Below, piece after piece: positions 34,968 to 44,701 of a stretch of DNA of 64,000 nucleotides. Under the pieces are notes generated by a model that worked only from the letters and a program-made list of their open reading frames with translations, made no database searches and had not been told where the DNA came from. The DNA is taken from NCBI RefSeq assembly GCF_003315635.1, contig NZ_PDCG01000006.1, positions 60,221 through 124,220 of the forward strand, given 5' to 3'. The first letter of the stretch is position 1. Every line of letters starts with the position of its first letter. Both the position numbers and the translations under genes were made by a program. The DNA is from Bifidobacterium aemilianum (lineage in GTDB: Bacteria > Actinomycetota > Actinomycetes > Actinomycetales > Bifidobacteriaceae).

Positions 34968-35871
34968 CTGCTCTGAGTTGGGCCCGAACTCCTTTGAGAA
35001 AAGGCGCGGTGACTTTGAGAATGGCGCAGAGAGGAGTGCATAGGGCTCGATGAATGGTTGCAGTACGGGTGCCCAACATATGAACGTTACCGGGATTGAC
35101 AGTGCATATGTAGCGCTCCAGGAAATGAGCTAGATCTTCAACTGAGGTTGCCGAGGTAGGCTCGAAATCGTCGATTGAATAGCCCAGTTTTTTGATTGCT
35201 GTGAACTGTTCCATACTAAGGGCGAAGCAAGTGCCAGCCACATATTTGTAATCGGCCTTGAGCGAGAGGCCCATGGAGTTGGCGATACTGCGGTGAAGGG
35301 CCTGTTTTTCCAGCGGATCCTTGATGATGAGGTTATCGGCGGCTGCCAAACTTATCCGTCTTTCCCCCATGAAGGCTTCGACGATGTTGTGGACCCTGCG
35401 GGGTGAGAGGATGCCATCATATAGGTTCAGGAACCAGGAGCGGCGGAAGAAACACTGATTGTATATATATTGGAAGGGTCGTTTGGTTCCTTTGGAATGG
35501 AGTTTGAAGACCAAGTCATAGTCTTTGTTTATTCCTCTGGCTGCCTCAAAAAAAGGTCCCAAATCAAATCCTTTGTTTGGAACTGTGATGACGGTGTTTG
35601 TCCGACCGTTAAAGCTTGCAATGTCTGCTATCGTCTCATCTGTGACTCTTCCCTCAGTCACGGTCGCCACCAGGTCAACATCATATGGTCGTAGGTTGAG
35701 GAGGTACTCGCGAATCTCAGGCCATGCCTCTGCATAGTAAAGATGCAACAGGACTAGTATTCTTGCCTTGGAATTCCTTCGAATGGTCCTCCTGTTGACG
35801 AGTTCGCCCAATTGGCGTTCGATTGATCGTAGCCTTTCGTGCTCTTTATATACGACCTTAATCTCACTCAT
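34936..35871 (-). CDS. RgpF-like polysaccharide protein (rhamnan synthesis F domain)
   Basis: A 311-residue protein dominated by the rhamnan-synthesis-F/DUF616-like domain: ILVLLHLYYAEAWPEI at the start, LVATVTEGRV, VPNKGFDLGPFFEAARG, and the donor-site-like YDLVFKLHSKGTKRPF. Such proteins are glycosyltransferases or transferase partners in rhamnose-rich wall polysaccharide synthesis. ATG 35871 overlaps the ParB-like gene by 8 nt, indicating coupling; in-frame starts at 35880, 35886 and TTG 35904 are possible, and all have weak ribosome-binding sites. Its 3' end overlaps the convergent acyltransferase by 12 nt. Confidence 0.85.
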   Translation of the reverse strand: MSEIKVVYKEHERLRSIERQLGELVNRRTIRRNSKARILVLLHLYYAEAWPEIREYLLNLRPYDVDLVATVTEGRVTDETIADIASFNGRTNTVITVPNKGFDLGPFFEAARGINKDYDLVFKLHSKGTKRPFQYIYNQCFFRRSWFLNLYDGILSPRRVHNIVEAFMGERRISLAAADNLIIKDPLEKQALHRSIANSMGLSLKADYKYVAGTCFALSMEQFTAIKKLGYSIDDFEPTSATSVEDLAHFLERYICTVNPGNVHMLGTRTATIHRALCTPLCAILKVTAPFLKGVRAQLRAGHRLDHSSSV

Positions 35872-36406
35872 GTTCAGCATGTCCATCCATTGCGCTTTTC
35901 GCAATAGGCTTCCTGGATAGCAGCCGGAAGCGGGTTCTGGGATTCCTGATAAATCTATGCACCTTCACTACTGGAATAGTGTGATCAGGGCCATACAGTT
36001 TCAGCAGCACACAGCTACGGTGCTGACCTTCCAGGATAATATGGTGTTGATCCACTACGATTGCTCCTTTATGGATGTCATAAGGCATTTGCGATAAAGA
36101 TGCCTCTAAGGCGAGCAGGCTTTCAAGATTCCTATCGTCCGTGCCAAGCTGATTGCGTTTCTTGCTGCAATACAGTCGGTATTCCGACTGAAGTTCTTCA
36201 TTATCGGGATTTTCCAGAATCCTGTAGACCACGGTATGGTCCAGGGTGTATAATCCATCCGCATAGTCTCTGAGAATGTCTCCCAAGCGTATGGTTCCCA
36301 GTTCGTATGCTTTGATGCGAAGAGTGGCGAGATAACGCATATTGGCATCATCAATGTAGAAGCGGGTGTCATCCACCATCTTTTGCTCTATTGCTGTATT
36401 CTTCAT
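35864..36406 (-). CDS. ParB-like (ParB/sulfiredoxin-fold) protein in the polysaccharide locus
   Basis: A 180-residue soluble protein. The C-terminal half has a ParB/Srx-type core: DIHKGAIVVDQHHIILEGQHR, then SCVLLKLYGPDHTIPVVKVH. The GQHR (G-x-HR) box is the phosphate-binding signature of this fold. The N-terminal half is helical and charged. No DNA-binding helix-turn-helix is seen, so plasmid-type partition is unlikely; small relatives occur in polysaccharide clusters with unknown function. ATG 36406 has GAGAAAG about 6 nt upstream; ATG 36412 and 36421 are alternatives. It overlaps the RgpF-like gene and follows the flippase by about 50 nt. Confidence 0.6.
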   Translation of the reverse strand: MKNTAIEQKMVDDTRFYIDDANMRYLATLRIKAYELGTIRLGDILRDYADGLYTLDHTVVYRILENPDNEELQSEYRLYCSKKRNQLGTDDRNLESLLALEASLSQMPYDIHKGAIVVDQHHIILEGQHRSCVLLKLYGPDHTIPVVKVHRFIRNPRTRFRLLSRKPIAKSAMDGHAEHE

Positions 36407-36456
36407 GCTCATCTTTCTCATTCAACATCTATTATGAATACTATAAAGCTACTTGT

Positions 36457-37881
36457 CTAAGACCTAGTGCTGCAACGAAGAAAAGCTTCGCGTATTTTCG
36501 ACCAAGCCGGTTTGAACTCCTCGTTGAAAATATATAGGTAGCCTCCATAGGCGAAGGTCATTAGGAGGAATGCCTGGAGCGATGGACAGAGGAGTATGGC
36601 GACGTAGAATATGACAGTGAGAGCAATCTGCCCCAGGTCTACGGCTGATCCCTCCACGTTGAGTTTTGATGCTACTAGATGTTCTGTGAAAACACTTCGA
36701 GCTATTACTATAACGACACAAGCGATGATCATGCAGGTAATTGAGTGGAAGTAGCTACCGACCAAGGCTCCCAGAGCGCTGAATGCCAAGGTGACCGTAT
36801 TGATGACCAGCAGTAGGTTCTCCTTGCGCAGCACTTTTAGGTAGGTGGTGCCAATAAGGTCCATCCGTCCATTGAAAACGGTCAATGGTAGTAGCAGTGC
36901 AATGAATCTGAAACCGGCCTGATACTGAGGTAGCCAAAGGCTCAGGAGAGCCACCAGAGGGAAGAAGGCAAGATAGCTTAGGGGAAGCGTTAGGGCGAGC
37001 ACGGTACGCATTGTTTGAAAGAAGGACGTTTGTTCATGTTCGTCAGATTGCCGTAGGGCCGGAAAGAAGACCATACTGACTTGGGATACTGCTGTCATGA
37101 TGAAATTGACTAGAGATATGGCAAAGGATAATTTGCCAAATTCACTGATGCCCCATTCAAAGTCGACCAGGAACCTGATGACACCAAGAATGAGGAAGCC
37201 TGTGATATTGGCCAGCATCAGCCGGATTCCGACTGCGATGCTTTTCCTGGTCTCCCCAAGGGCAGCTGCAGGCCACTTGTGGCCGGAGGTGAGAAAATCC
37301 TTGAAATTCCACAAGCAGAAGAGCAGACAACAGGTTTTGGCACACCCATAGGCCACTACGTAGAGTCTGAAATCAGTGTTTTTAAAGGTCAGAAGTAAGG
37401 TTAGTGGAATGAAGAACGATGCCTTATCCAGGATGACGGAATACGAATAGAGCTTGGTCTCGTTCATGGCCTGGAAAATGTAACCTATGAACATGGCTGA
37501 ATTGTTGAGGAGCAGAAACGCCGATGTGCTGCAGACCACGAATTGCCGTTGCCCCGAAAAAGGGCCAAGTATGGAGAATAAGACCAAGCATAGGGCGAAT
37601 ATTGTTTGGTACAGGATACCTACGGTGAACTGGGAGTTAATGCTGGCCTTATCAATCTGAGACCTGCTCTTACCTCCGTTGATGAGGTACACGCCGTCGT
37701 TGAGTCCCAGATGAAAGAAACCGACATAGCTGGTGTAGAACATGAAGAGCTGCCAGTAGCCGAACTCTTCGATTCCCAGAATCTTGGGTACCAATAACGA
37801 AGTCGTGATGCTGAGCAGAAGGCTGACGCATTGGGAGATCAAAGCAGTGGAAAGGTTGCTCATGAGTTTGCGTAGATTCAT
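36457..37881 (-). CDS. Wzx-type polysaccharide flippase
   Basis: A 474-residue membrane protein with about 12-14 segments of the MOP/PST family, which flips lipid-linked repeat units across the membrane for Wzy. It opens with LISQCVSLLLSITTSLLVPKILGIEEFGYWQLF, the usual family start with the 'G..fGy' turn, and repeats the pattern in the second half. ATG 37881 has GGAAAGG 8 nt before it. It lies upstream of the ParB-like and RgpF-like genes on the same strand; the wzy gene is in a separate transcript of the same locus. Confidence 0.88.
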   Translation of the reverse strand: MNLRKLMSNLSTALISQCVSLLLSITTSLLVPKILGIEEFGYWQLFMFYTSYVGFFHLGLNDGVYLINGGKSRSQIDKASINSQFTVGILYQTIFALCLVLFSILGPFSGQRQFVVCSTSAFLLLNNSAMFIGYIFQAMNETKLYSYSVILDKASFFIPLTLLLTFKNTDFRLYVVAYGCAKTCCLLFCLWNFKDFLTSGHKWPAAALGETRKSIAVGIRLMLANITGFLILGVIRFLVDFEWGISEFGKLSFAISLVNFIMTAVSQVSMVFFPALRQSDEHEQTSFFQTMRTVLALTLPLSYLAFFPLVALLSLWLPQYQAGFRFIALLLPLTVFNGRMDLIGTTYLKVLRKENLLLVINTVTLAFSALGALVGSYFHSITCMIIACVVIVIARSVFTEHLVASKLNVEGSAVDLGQIALTVIFYVAILLCPSLQAFLLMTFAYGGYLYIFNEEFKPAWSKIREAFLRCSTRS

Positions 37882-37973
37882 ATGTCATACCTTTCCACTG
37901 ACATTGTTGGAAGTGATTCTTTTTGGGTGAGAAACGCAGGTAGTTGTAGGCCTATCTGGTTTGGGTGAAGTTT

Positions 37974-39362
37974 TTAATCGTGTGCAGGGGTTGAAACTGT
38001 GCCTGTTTCCTTGAGTCTAGCGAGGGGCATGATTTCTTCTCTTTGGACCTGAAGTGGCAGGCAGGCGAGCAAGGGAAGCAAGGGGAGCAGATACCTGCCC
38101 TGGAATCCTTGAATCTCGGAAGTGAGCACCATATAGGGAAGTTGATTCCATATGAGTAGCTCATATCCGTATGTGGCACCGATGGCCAAGAGTGCTGAAA
38201 TGAAGGCCAGAATTGCATAGCGGTTGGTGCTGATTGCTTGGTGCCACGTCATGCCATGGGGACTGCGTAGTTGCTTGCCTGCCAATAGAACCAGCAAGGC
38301 CAAGATAAGTAGGAGGGTCATCTCCATAGTTAGTGCACCGGGTATTCCAAGCCCTTTCTGGAAGAGGAAGAAGATGTTCCACACGATCATGATCGTGGCC
38401 TTTATTGGGTTGTGCAGCAGGGCTTGGGCATTGCTATCAACGCAGGCTATCGCCCAGGTAGTGCCGTATAAGTGGCTCCACAGGGTATATACGGGGAGGG
38501 TACAGGCTGCAGCAATCCCAACATATGCGGTCTTTCGTTTCCAATTGAGTATGGCGTTGGGCAAGGCCAGCACCAGTATGGCCATGGCGACATAGACGAT
38601 TTTAGAGAAGAAAAGGAGGGCTGTGAGGGTGACCAACCCGATAAAGGCTTTCTTGCCTACAGGCTTTCCATTCTGGGCGAGAAACAAGACCAGGGACAGG
38701 AAACAGGCGCTAACGGCTAAGAAGAAGGAGTCAGACATGAGGCTGGATGCCAAGAAGATCGTGGCAGGCAAAGTGCCGATGATAACAAAAAAATACTTGT
38801 CCCTAGGGGTAAGCGCTATAGACAGACAAAACATGACGAGGAAAAAAGTAAAATTGCTGATTCTTGCAGCTTGCCAGGCGTGGTAAGGGCTGGTGTTCAG
38901 ATGGATGGCTAACCATAGTCCTATGGCCTGGGGAACGTAGAGGACGGGAAAGTACTGATTGGAACGGTTGGATTTGACTTTTATATTGGGTATTGTGACA
39001 TATTCACCTGAACTCCTATCGTTTCTTTTCTGATCGTTCTTATGATTATCGTGGGTGAAGGCATTGCCAATGATCTTATAGACGAAGTCATTGTTCCTCC
39101 CCTGGGTCATGAGATAGCGTGAGTCGCCGGAGATAGACTGGTTTTTCACCTTGTTTCCATAACGGTCGTGGTCGGATTCAGGGAGATTAAGAATTTGCCC
39201 TGTGGCCAGGGCGTAGGAGGTGTTTGCATGCAAGTCAGGGTCAGGGATGGTCAACGGTCCCACAGAGAAGAGGTAGAAGACAGCCTGTATCAAAGCCAGC
39301 AGTATAAACATGATGAAAGGTCCTCGATTATCCAACCAAATATGGCTAAAGCGCTTGTTCAT
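37974..39362 (-). CDS. DUF2142 multi-spanning membrane protein
   Basis: A 462-residue protein with about 12 segments. The first external loop carries VGPLTIPDPDLHANTSYALATGQI, matching the 'PDE..H' acidic motif of DUF2142 and related GT-C glycosyltransferases; it is followed by a large polar loop (about 60-135). A lipid-linked sugar transferase acting outside the membrane is likely, but the donor and acceptor are unknown. GAGGAG lies 5 nt before ATG 39362. It is in line with the DUF4012 gene upstream and the flippase downstream. DUF2142 proteins are frequent in bifidobacterial polysaccharide clusters. Confidence 0.8.
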   Translation of the reverse strand: MNKRFSHIWLDNRGPFIMFILLALIQAVFYLFSVGPLTIPDPDLHANTSYALATGQILNLPESDHDRYGNKVKNQSISGDSRYLMTQGRNNDFVYKIIGNAFTHDNHKNDQKRNDRSSGEYVTIPNIKVKSNRSNQYFPVLYVPQAIGLWLAIHLNTSPYHAWQAARISNFTFFLVMFCLSIALTPRDKYFFVIIGTLPATIFLASSLMSDSFFLAVSACFLSLVLFLAQNGKPVGKKAFIGLVTLTALLFFSKIVYVAMAILVLALPNAILNWKRKTAYVGIAAACTLPVYTLWSHLYGTTWAIACVDSNAQALLHNPIKATIMIVWNIFFLFQKGLGIPGALTMEMTLLLILALLVLLAGKQLRSPHGMTWHQAISTNRYAILAFISALLAIGATYGYELLIWNQLPYMVLTSEIQGFQGRYLLPLLPLLACLPLQVQREEIMPLARLKETGTVSTPAHD

Positions 39363-39553
39363 ACATGCTCCTCAACATTTCACTGCATAGCAACAGTAGG
39401 CCTCAACGATTCCCTACGAGTTGAAGTATCCAGCACTATACGCTGATAGCAGGATTCACCTTGTTAACAGATGCTGGTGGCCAGCAGCTGCCGGCACAAG
39501 GGCAGAGTGCTGGCTGGGAATCGCACGTCATGCATGGAGACGGTCGGTGATTA

Positions 39554-41389
39554 CTATTTGTCATCAGCTGGGCAGGAGCTCATGTCCGCAGTCGGTTTAG
39601 TCCCGGTCCAGCCCATTGGTGTCTGGTCGATGGAAAGAGATTCTATGCTCTTGTCAGACGTAGTCACATCGAAGGAGAAGCCGACAGACTTGCCGGGGGC
39701 CACACTGGCTATAGCAACATGAATTGGCTTGCCGTTGAGAGTCTCTTGGTCCACTTTCTGGACGCTACCGGAGGTGTTGATATTGCTGATACTTCCACCT
39801 GCCGGTGGGAAGAAGAGGATTTTCTCCGTGGCATAGCTTCTGTGGAGGTTTGAATTAACAGAACCTAAGATGTAGGAAGGAAGTTCCCAGGTCTGTTGGG
39901 AAGTCAGGGTATTGGACAAGGTGTACTCGATATGATAGGTATGTGCGCCGTGCTGAACGCAATTGGTTGGACTTATCTTGGCTGTGCGATGCACGTACCA
40001 GTCCATTTTTGAGGAGTTCTGCTCATTCAAATAGATTCCGACCTCTGGCTTTGTCTCATCGTCAGGAGCACTGGCGGTAAGTCCTGTATTGGTGAAGGCG
40101 GTCTGCAGCTTGTCGTCGAACATATACGCGGATAGATGCCTCTGCTCGGACATCTCCTTGCTAAGTTTCAGCATGGTGTTGAGCTTGTTGATATCCATGT
40201 TCGAGAATACACGGCTCAGTGATTCCTGAGCGACCATTGCGAAGTATTCATCCTGAACTGTAGGGCTGTAATCTACGTATATGGTATTGAGAAGAAACTC
40301 AGCAGTGTTCTTCCCCGTCAGGATCCTTCCATCTGGTAAGGTCACATTGCCGTACGCATTGATGAGCTCCTGCAGGAAGACGGGGTCGGTCAAGATAACG
40401 CCATCAAGGGCCTTCGAGGCTCCCCATGGGGTCTTCTCCCAGATGCTTTGCATACTCTCTGCAGTTCGCTTCGTATCTGGCATGGCGGACAGGTCCCGAA
40501 TATCGAAGGACATCTTCAGGGGTCCGGAAGCGTTGAAGATACGCTGTTCATCCGCAGTGGTGCTGGCAGCGCCAAAAGGAATGTACTCAGTGTTGGACCG
40601 GAAATCCCCGATGCTGATTTTCCCCTGATTGGTATTCATTATGCCGACAGAACCTATCAGCCCGCCAGCGGAACGGGATTCTGATGGTGTCATGGCCATA
40701 ATGGCGTAGGTGTGAGGTTGGTTAGATCCAAGGAAGTCGGGAAGCAAGGTCATGGCATTGGACACGGTGTCTATGGTCTTGGAGGCTCTGGTAAGTTGTT
40801 CTTTTCCTTGTTGGTAGGCCTTGTTCACCACGCTAAAGCGTGGCTGCGGGAATTCCTGGTACTCGGCGACTGTGGTTTTGACTTTGTCATTGATACCTTG
40901 TAGGGATTTCTGGGCATTGAGAATTGGGGTGAGGTTGAGCTGCCCGTTACCCTGACTGATCTGGGCCGTCTTGATGGTGTTGACACTGTCGAAGAGGGCT
41001 GGAATTGGATCGGTAATGAGATAATCGACTGTATCGACCATGGAGCATAAGGTCTTAATGTCGTTGCCGATGGCGGGTAGATGGGTGCTGAATTTCCATA
41101 GACCACCATCTGTGATTTCCTTGGCTTCGTTGACTTCTTGTTGGGCAGATGACAGTTTGGGCGATGCCTTGTTCAGAGAGGATAGGTCTTTGCTGGAGGC
41201 CACCGATGATAGGCTGTTGGCAGCTTTAGTCATATGGCTACGGACCACTTTTGCTTGGGAATACATAGTCCAAGCGTATATCCCTACTAGTATTGTAGCC
41301 AGACCTAGAATTCCCACGATGGCCCATATCCAAGAGCTATGGTTCTTCACATGTGACTCTCGCTGATGCAACGCCCTAGTTGTTCGCAT
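39554..41389 (-). CDS. DUF4012 surface protein
   Basis: A 611-residue protein with one N-terminal membrane segment (about 19-41) and a large extracellular part. A coiled-coil-like region (about 50-210) is followed by the DUF4012 core: YAIMAMTPSESRSAGGLIGS, IGDFRSNTEYIPFG, DGVILTDPVFLQELI and VTLPDGRILTGKNTAEFLL. The core resembles LytR-CpsA-Psr-associated proteins found in actinobacterial polysaccharide loci; a role in attaching or organising surface polymer is inferred. GGAG lies 6 nt before ATG 41389. It precedes DUF2142 in the same direction. Confidence 0.85.
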   Translation of the reverse strand: MRTTRALHQRESHVKNHSSWIWAIVGILGLATILVGIYAWTMYSQAKVVRSHMTKAANSLSSVASSKDLSSLNKASPKLSSAQQEVNEAKEITDGGLWKFSTHLPAIGNDIKTLCSMVDTVDYLITDPIPALFDSVNTIKTAQISQGNGQLNLTPILNAQKSLQGINDKVKTTVAEYQEFPQPRFSVVNKAYQQGKEQLTRASKTIDTVSNAMTLLPDFLGSNQPHTYAIMAMTPSESRSAGGLIGSVGIMNTNQGKISIGDFRSNTEYIPFGAASTTADEQRIFNASGPLKMSFDIRDLSAMPDTKRTAESMQSIWEKTPWGASKALDGVILTDPVFLQELINAYGNVTLPDGRILTGKNTAEFLLNTIYVDYSPTVQDEYFAMVAQESLSRVFSNMDINKLNTMLKLSKEMSEQRHLSAYMFDDKLQTAFTNTGLTASAPDDETKPEVGIYLNEQNSSKMDWYVHRTAKISPTNCVQHGAHTYHIEYTLSNTLTSQQTWELPSYILGSVNSNLHRSYATEKILFFPPAGGSISNINTSGSVQKVDQETLNGKPIHVAIASVAPGKSVGFSFDVTTSDKSIESLSIDQTPMGWTGTKPTADMSSCPADDK

Positions 41390-41519
41390 TTAAGACTCCA
41401 TCCTGTAGTCACAGCCTCAGTAATCCAACTGTTCATCATTCCACCAACATTCAGATTCCATTTCCGAATTGCGTATATCTACACAGTTTCCAAAAAGGCG
41501 CGGGCCCGGAATGCTAGTT

Positions 41520-42752
41520 TCAGCCTTGCTCCTTGACATTGCAGAGACCGTCGGTCTGTGAAGCCGTGTGGGGAGGCTTCTCTCGACTTACAGGTGCTTT
41601 GCCTCCATCGAGGAATTGCCGGACGATTGATGTGTATTTGCTGCTTTGCACAGCAGCCCATAAACGGTCAAAGAGGCGTCCAGGGCGTCTGTCAACCGTG
41701 AGCTTGAAGAGTAGCTGCCTGGCGAAGTCAATGAAGACTCCGATGGTAAAGAAGATGGGGGGAAGAATGAATTGGAAGGCTAATACTTTCCACGGATTGC
41801 CGACCAAAACGAAATGTAGTTTCTTTTCGATGAAATGTACCATCCATGGATGGACCAGTAGCAGATATGGTGCCAGGGTGCATGAAGCTACGAGATTGAT
41901 GAACCTGTCTGTGGATTCTGATCGTCTCTTAGGCGTGTCTTGACTGGTGCGGTATGCCCACATCAACATGGCTAGGCTGACAAAGAGAGTTGGAAAGAAA
42001 CGTGCGGAACCCAGCATAGTGGTGGTCAGTCTGCCGGGGAACCATTTGGCGCCGATGATGTTGCCGATTACCATGAGTGACATGCCAATCCCAAAGAGCC
42101 AGTGACTGAGTTCTGCTGATAAAAGCAGGTCATCATGGTACCAACGTAAGTAGGAAATGAGCACATATAGATAGAGGAATAGCCAAACCGATCCGCCAAG
42201 GTTGAGATGAAAATATGGAATCAGACCCCAGATAATGAATACCAGCAAGGCCAATCTACCGTGGGATGTTCGTCCCAGAGCACGTAGGCCTCGATTAATC
42301 CAAGGGTAGAGAAGAAGAAAAAGGATATAACTGGTAGGGTACCACCACATGGCCGATATCGTTGGAATTATGGTTTTAACCCCATATCTGAAAAACTGTT
42401 CTGAGTCCTGCCTGTAGAACCCAGTCAGCTGGAAGCACAGGAAGACAAAGTAAATCAGGTAGGTGTAGAAAAGCAGTTGCCGTTCCAACAACCAGGCCTT
42501 GCGGGCCGATTTCTTGAATTTGGGCATAGGTGCCATGCATAGGAACCAGCCAGTGATTCCGAAGAATAGACAGTCGCCCACGGAACCGAAGTTTTTTATT
42601 ATCCTGATAATCGCATCAACAGGGAAGCTGCGGCCTGTATAGAAGTTTCCGTTGGCAATGTCGTGCATGAACACGATCATGATCATGGCTATGATGCGTA
42701 ACAGCTCGAAAGAACTGTTACGTGTCCGAACTCTAGCGGCTTCTGTGGGCAT
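41520..42752 (-). CDS. Membrane acyltransferase (acyltransferase 3 family)
   Basis: A 410-residue multi-spanning protein, paralogue of the gene at 33757: both open with RNSSFELLRIIAM and carry the late FARQLLFKLTVDRR / RQVLFKITFDRR element, which may anchor a cytosolic tail. About 10 segments; HD in VFMHDIANG is at the position of the family's catalytic histidine. The C-terminal ~40 residues are polar. AAGGAAA lies 6 nt before ATG 42752. Probably O-acylates a polysaccharide residue different from that of its paralogue. Divergent from the third acyltransferase across a 292-nt gap. Confidence 0.88.
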   Translation of the reverse strand: MPTEAARVRTRNSSFELLRIIAMIMIVFMHDIANGNFYTGRSFPVDAIIRIIKNFGSVGDCLFFGITGWFLCMAPMPKFKKSARKAWLLERQLLFYTYLIYFVFLCFQLTGFYRQDSEQFFRYGVKTIIPTISAMWWYPTSYILFLLLYPWINRGLRALGRTSHGRLALLVFIIWGLIPYFHLNLGGSVWLFLYLYVLISYLRWYHDDLLLSAELSHWLFGIGMSLMVIGNIIGAKWFPGRLTTTMLGSARFFPTLFVSLAMLMWAYRTSQDTPKRRSESTDRFINLVASCTLAPYLLLVHPWMVHFIEKKLHFVLVGNPWKVLAFQFILPPIFFTIGVFIDFARQLLFKLTVDRRPGRLFDRLWAAVQSSKYTSIVRQFLDGGKAPVSREKPPHTASQTDGLCNVKEQG

Positions 42753-43044
42753 GATTGTTTCCTTAAGAACATCCGTTAGGACAAGTGAGACGAATCAAAA
42801 CGATATTCATAATAGCATCGGATACTGTTTAGTAGACGCTTGATTATAAGGCGGAACAATATTGTGCTGTCGTCTAGATAGTTTCATGAAAGACAAGCAT
42901 GTCTCCCTCTCACCGACATCGTCTCTCTTGCGGCTGGAGGCCGGGGGAGGGGGGACTTCTAGAATCTATCAAGCATCTGAAACTATCATGGGAAGTTGGT
43001 GTATATTTTCGATGCGATAAGTGAATCCGTATAGAAAGGTAACC

Positions 43045-44217
43045 ATGACTGCCAAGTCGCGGGATTGGCATTTTGAGGCTTTGCGAATCTTTGCAATGTT
43101 CCTTATTCTCGTTTCGCATTTTCTTAATACATCGGATTGGCGAGTCAAACGAAGTCCGTCGTCCTACCACACATGGCCACGCATCATCTTCGATACTATG
43201 ACTAATACGGGGCAGATAGGAGTCTGTCTTTTTGTGCTCATCTCTGCTTACTTCTTGGCTAGGAGCAAGAGCAGCCCCATACCACGCATGATAAAATTGT
43301 GGGTTCAGGTCTTCTTATATAGTCTGGCGCTATATATTCTATGGAAGATATGTAGGGTTGCCTCCCTCCTTCCTGAACCTATTTCCCGATCAATGGTGAG
43401 GCACCCAGCTCTTGAGGCAATTTTCCCCGTTACCCAACGGGCTTATTGGTTTATTAGCGCCTTTTTTGTAGTTATGGCAATAGGGCCTTTCATCAATGTT
43501 CTCCTTGATAATATCACTGAGCGTCAGGCATGGATACTCGCTGGCATAGTGGTCTGGGTGTTATTCTTCTGGTTTTTCCTCAACCAGAACCTTCGATACT
43601 TCAACGAAGTGAGCTATCTTCTTGCCGTGTACCTGTTCGGCAATCTGATCGCCCGTTATAATAACCATTTACCAAAACCTAATTTTGCCATGGTAATGAT
43701 GGTCTCGGGTGTCGTCTTCCTTCTGTGTGTTCTCGGCACGCGCTGGCTCACCGCCGGAGGACGTATCGTTAAATACATGGGCTATCCCGGTAATCTGCTT
43801 ACTTGGAATCTTAAAATGGCGAATAGCGCCCCAACGCCTTCACTGATCATTGCCCTGACTATATTCCTCTGGGTCGTAAATATTCCAAAACAGAAGGCTG
43901 AGACTCATAGGAAGACTTTGATATCAAGAATTGTGTTGACATTTTCTCCATCGGTCTTGGGAGTCTATCTGATTCATTGCAATCATAATGTGTGGGGTAT
44001 CTTGTGGCGGAGCGTTAATATGTGGCCTGAGCCGTTGGGGCTTTTAAACAAATTCGTTTTCTTATCACTCGCGAACATAGGGCTTTTTATAGGGTTTATG
44101 GTTATCAGCTTTGTGTTTAATCTTATGGTTGTAGGGCCCCTGTCTGCTTGGGTTGAGGATTTGCTTGCCCGCACGAGATGGAAGGATAAGCTGCAGTCCA
44201 TTTCGACTTTTCAATAA
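43045..44217 (+). CDS. Membrane acyltransferase (acyltransferase 3 family), divergent member
   Basis: A 390-residue membrane protein with about 10 segments: WHFEALRIFAMFLILVSHFL at the start (family Arg and His) and SPSVLGVYLIHCNHNVW near the end. It is clearly less similar to the other two acyltransferases in the locus. The frame begins 8 codons earlier, but ATG 43045 has GAAAGG 5 nt upstream. The divergent gap before it contains a G5AG6 stretch (42943-42954). Wzy-independent acetylation of the sugar or of a teichoic-type polymer is possible; the acceptor is not known. Confidence 0.88.
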   Translation: MTAKSRDWHFEALRIFAMFLILVSHFLNTSDWRVKRSPSSYHTWPRIIFDTMTNTGQIGVCLFVLISAYFLARSKSSPIPRMIKLWVQVFLYSLALYILWKICRVASLLPEPISRSMVRHPALEAIFPVTQRAYWFISAFFVVMAIGPFINVLLDNITERQAWILAGIVVWVLFFWFFLNQNLRYFNEVSYLLAVYLFGNLIARYNNHLPKPNFAMVMMVSGVVFLLCVLGTRWLTAGGRIVKYMGYPGNLLTWNLKMANSAPTPSLIIALTIFLWVVNIPKQKAETHRKTLISRIVLTFSPSVLGVYLIHCNHNVWGILWRSVNMWPEPLGLLNKFVFLSLANIGLFIGFMVISFVFNLMVVGPLSAWVEDLLARTRWKDKLQSISTFQ

Positions 44218-44701
44218 GGCTTGTGCTTTATTGCCTTCTGTGGGCCTCCCTTGAAGGACTTTGACTAGCGGTGTCACGTTGGATGAACAACTAGTTCGGA
44301 CATTGAACCTGATTGCGCCTCCTTCCTTCAATGTCTCTTCGCACCCTGCAGGACAAGACCAGAGTCATACCTGTCGAAGGCTGTTGTTGCCTATTTCCAT
44401 TGGAAGCCTCGTTTCTCATGAATGAACCGATATTCACAAGGGTAGTAGCTACCCCCTTTCTCTCGAACCCCACGAACAATCTCCAATAGGGGGTGGTGGT
44501 ACTATATGGCATTGTATTACTAGTGGTTGCGGAGTACCAAGAGCATCAAAATGCAATCCAGGGTTTAAATTGGATTTGGTCTTCGCTTATGTGATGAACG
44601 ACATGCCAAAACACTGTGGGGGTCAGGTCTTTGCTGGCGTTCTGCACTGTAGTAGGTAATCGACAGCAGAGCTGGAAGTGCGAATCGCGGGATAGGAGTG
44701 T
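44218..44701. other. Gene-free gap before the priming transferase
   Basis: A 484-nt AT-rich gap between two plus-strand genes. A small hairpin GGGTAG-TAG-CTACCC lies at 44440-44454, and an AATCCA...TGGATT inverted repeat near 44560-44575. No convincing promoter pair or small gene was found, although the start of the priming-gene transcript should lie here. Confidence 0.5.

Noticed and set aside
35864..36406. Plasmid or phage partition system suggested by the ParB-like protein
   Set aside because: No ParA partner, no centromere-like repeats and no DNA-binding domain; all neighbours are polysaccharide genes.
42943..42954. G5AG6 stretch before the divergent acyltransferase as a second phase-variable tract
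   Set aside because: It is interrupted by A, and each run is too short for frequent slippage; it lies outside the coding frame.
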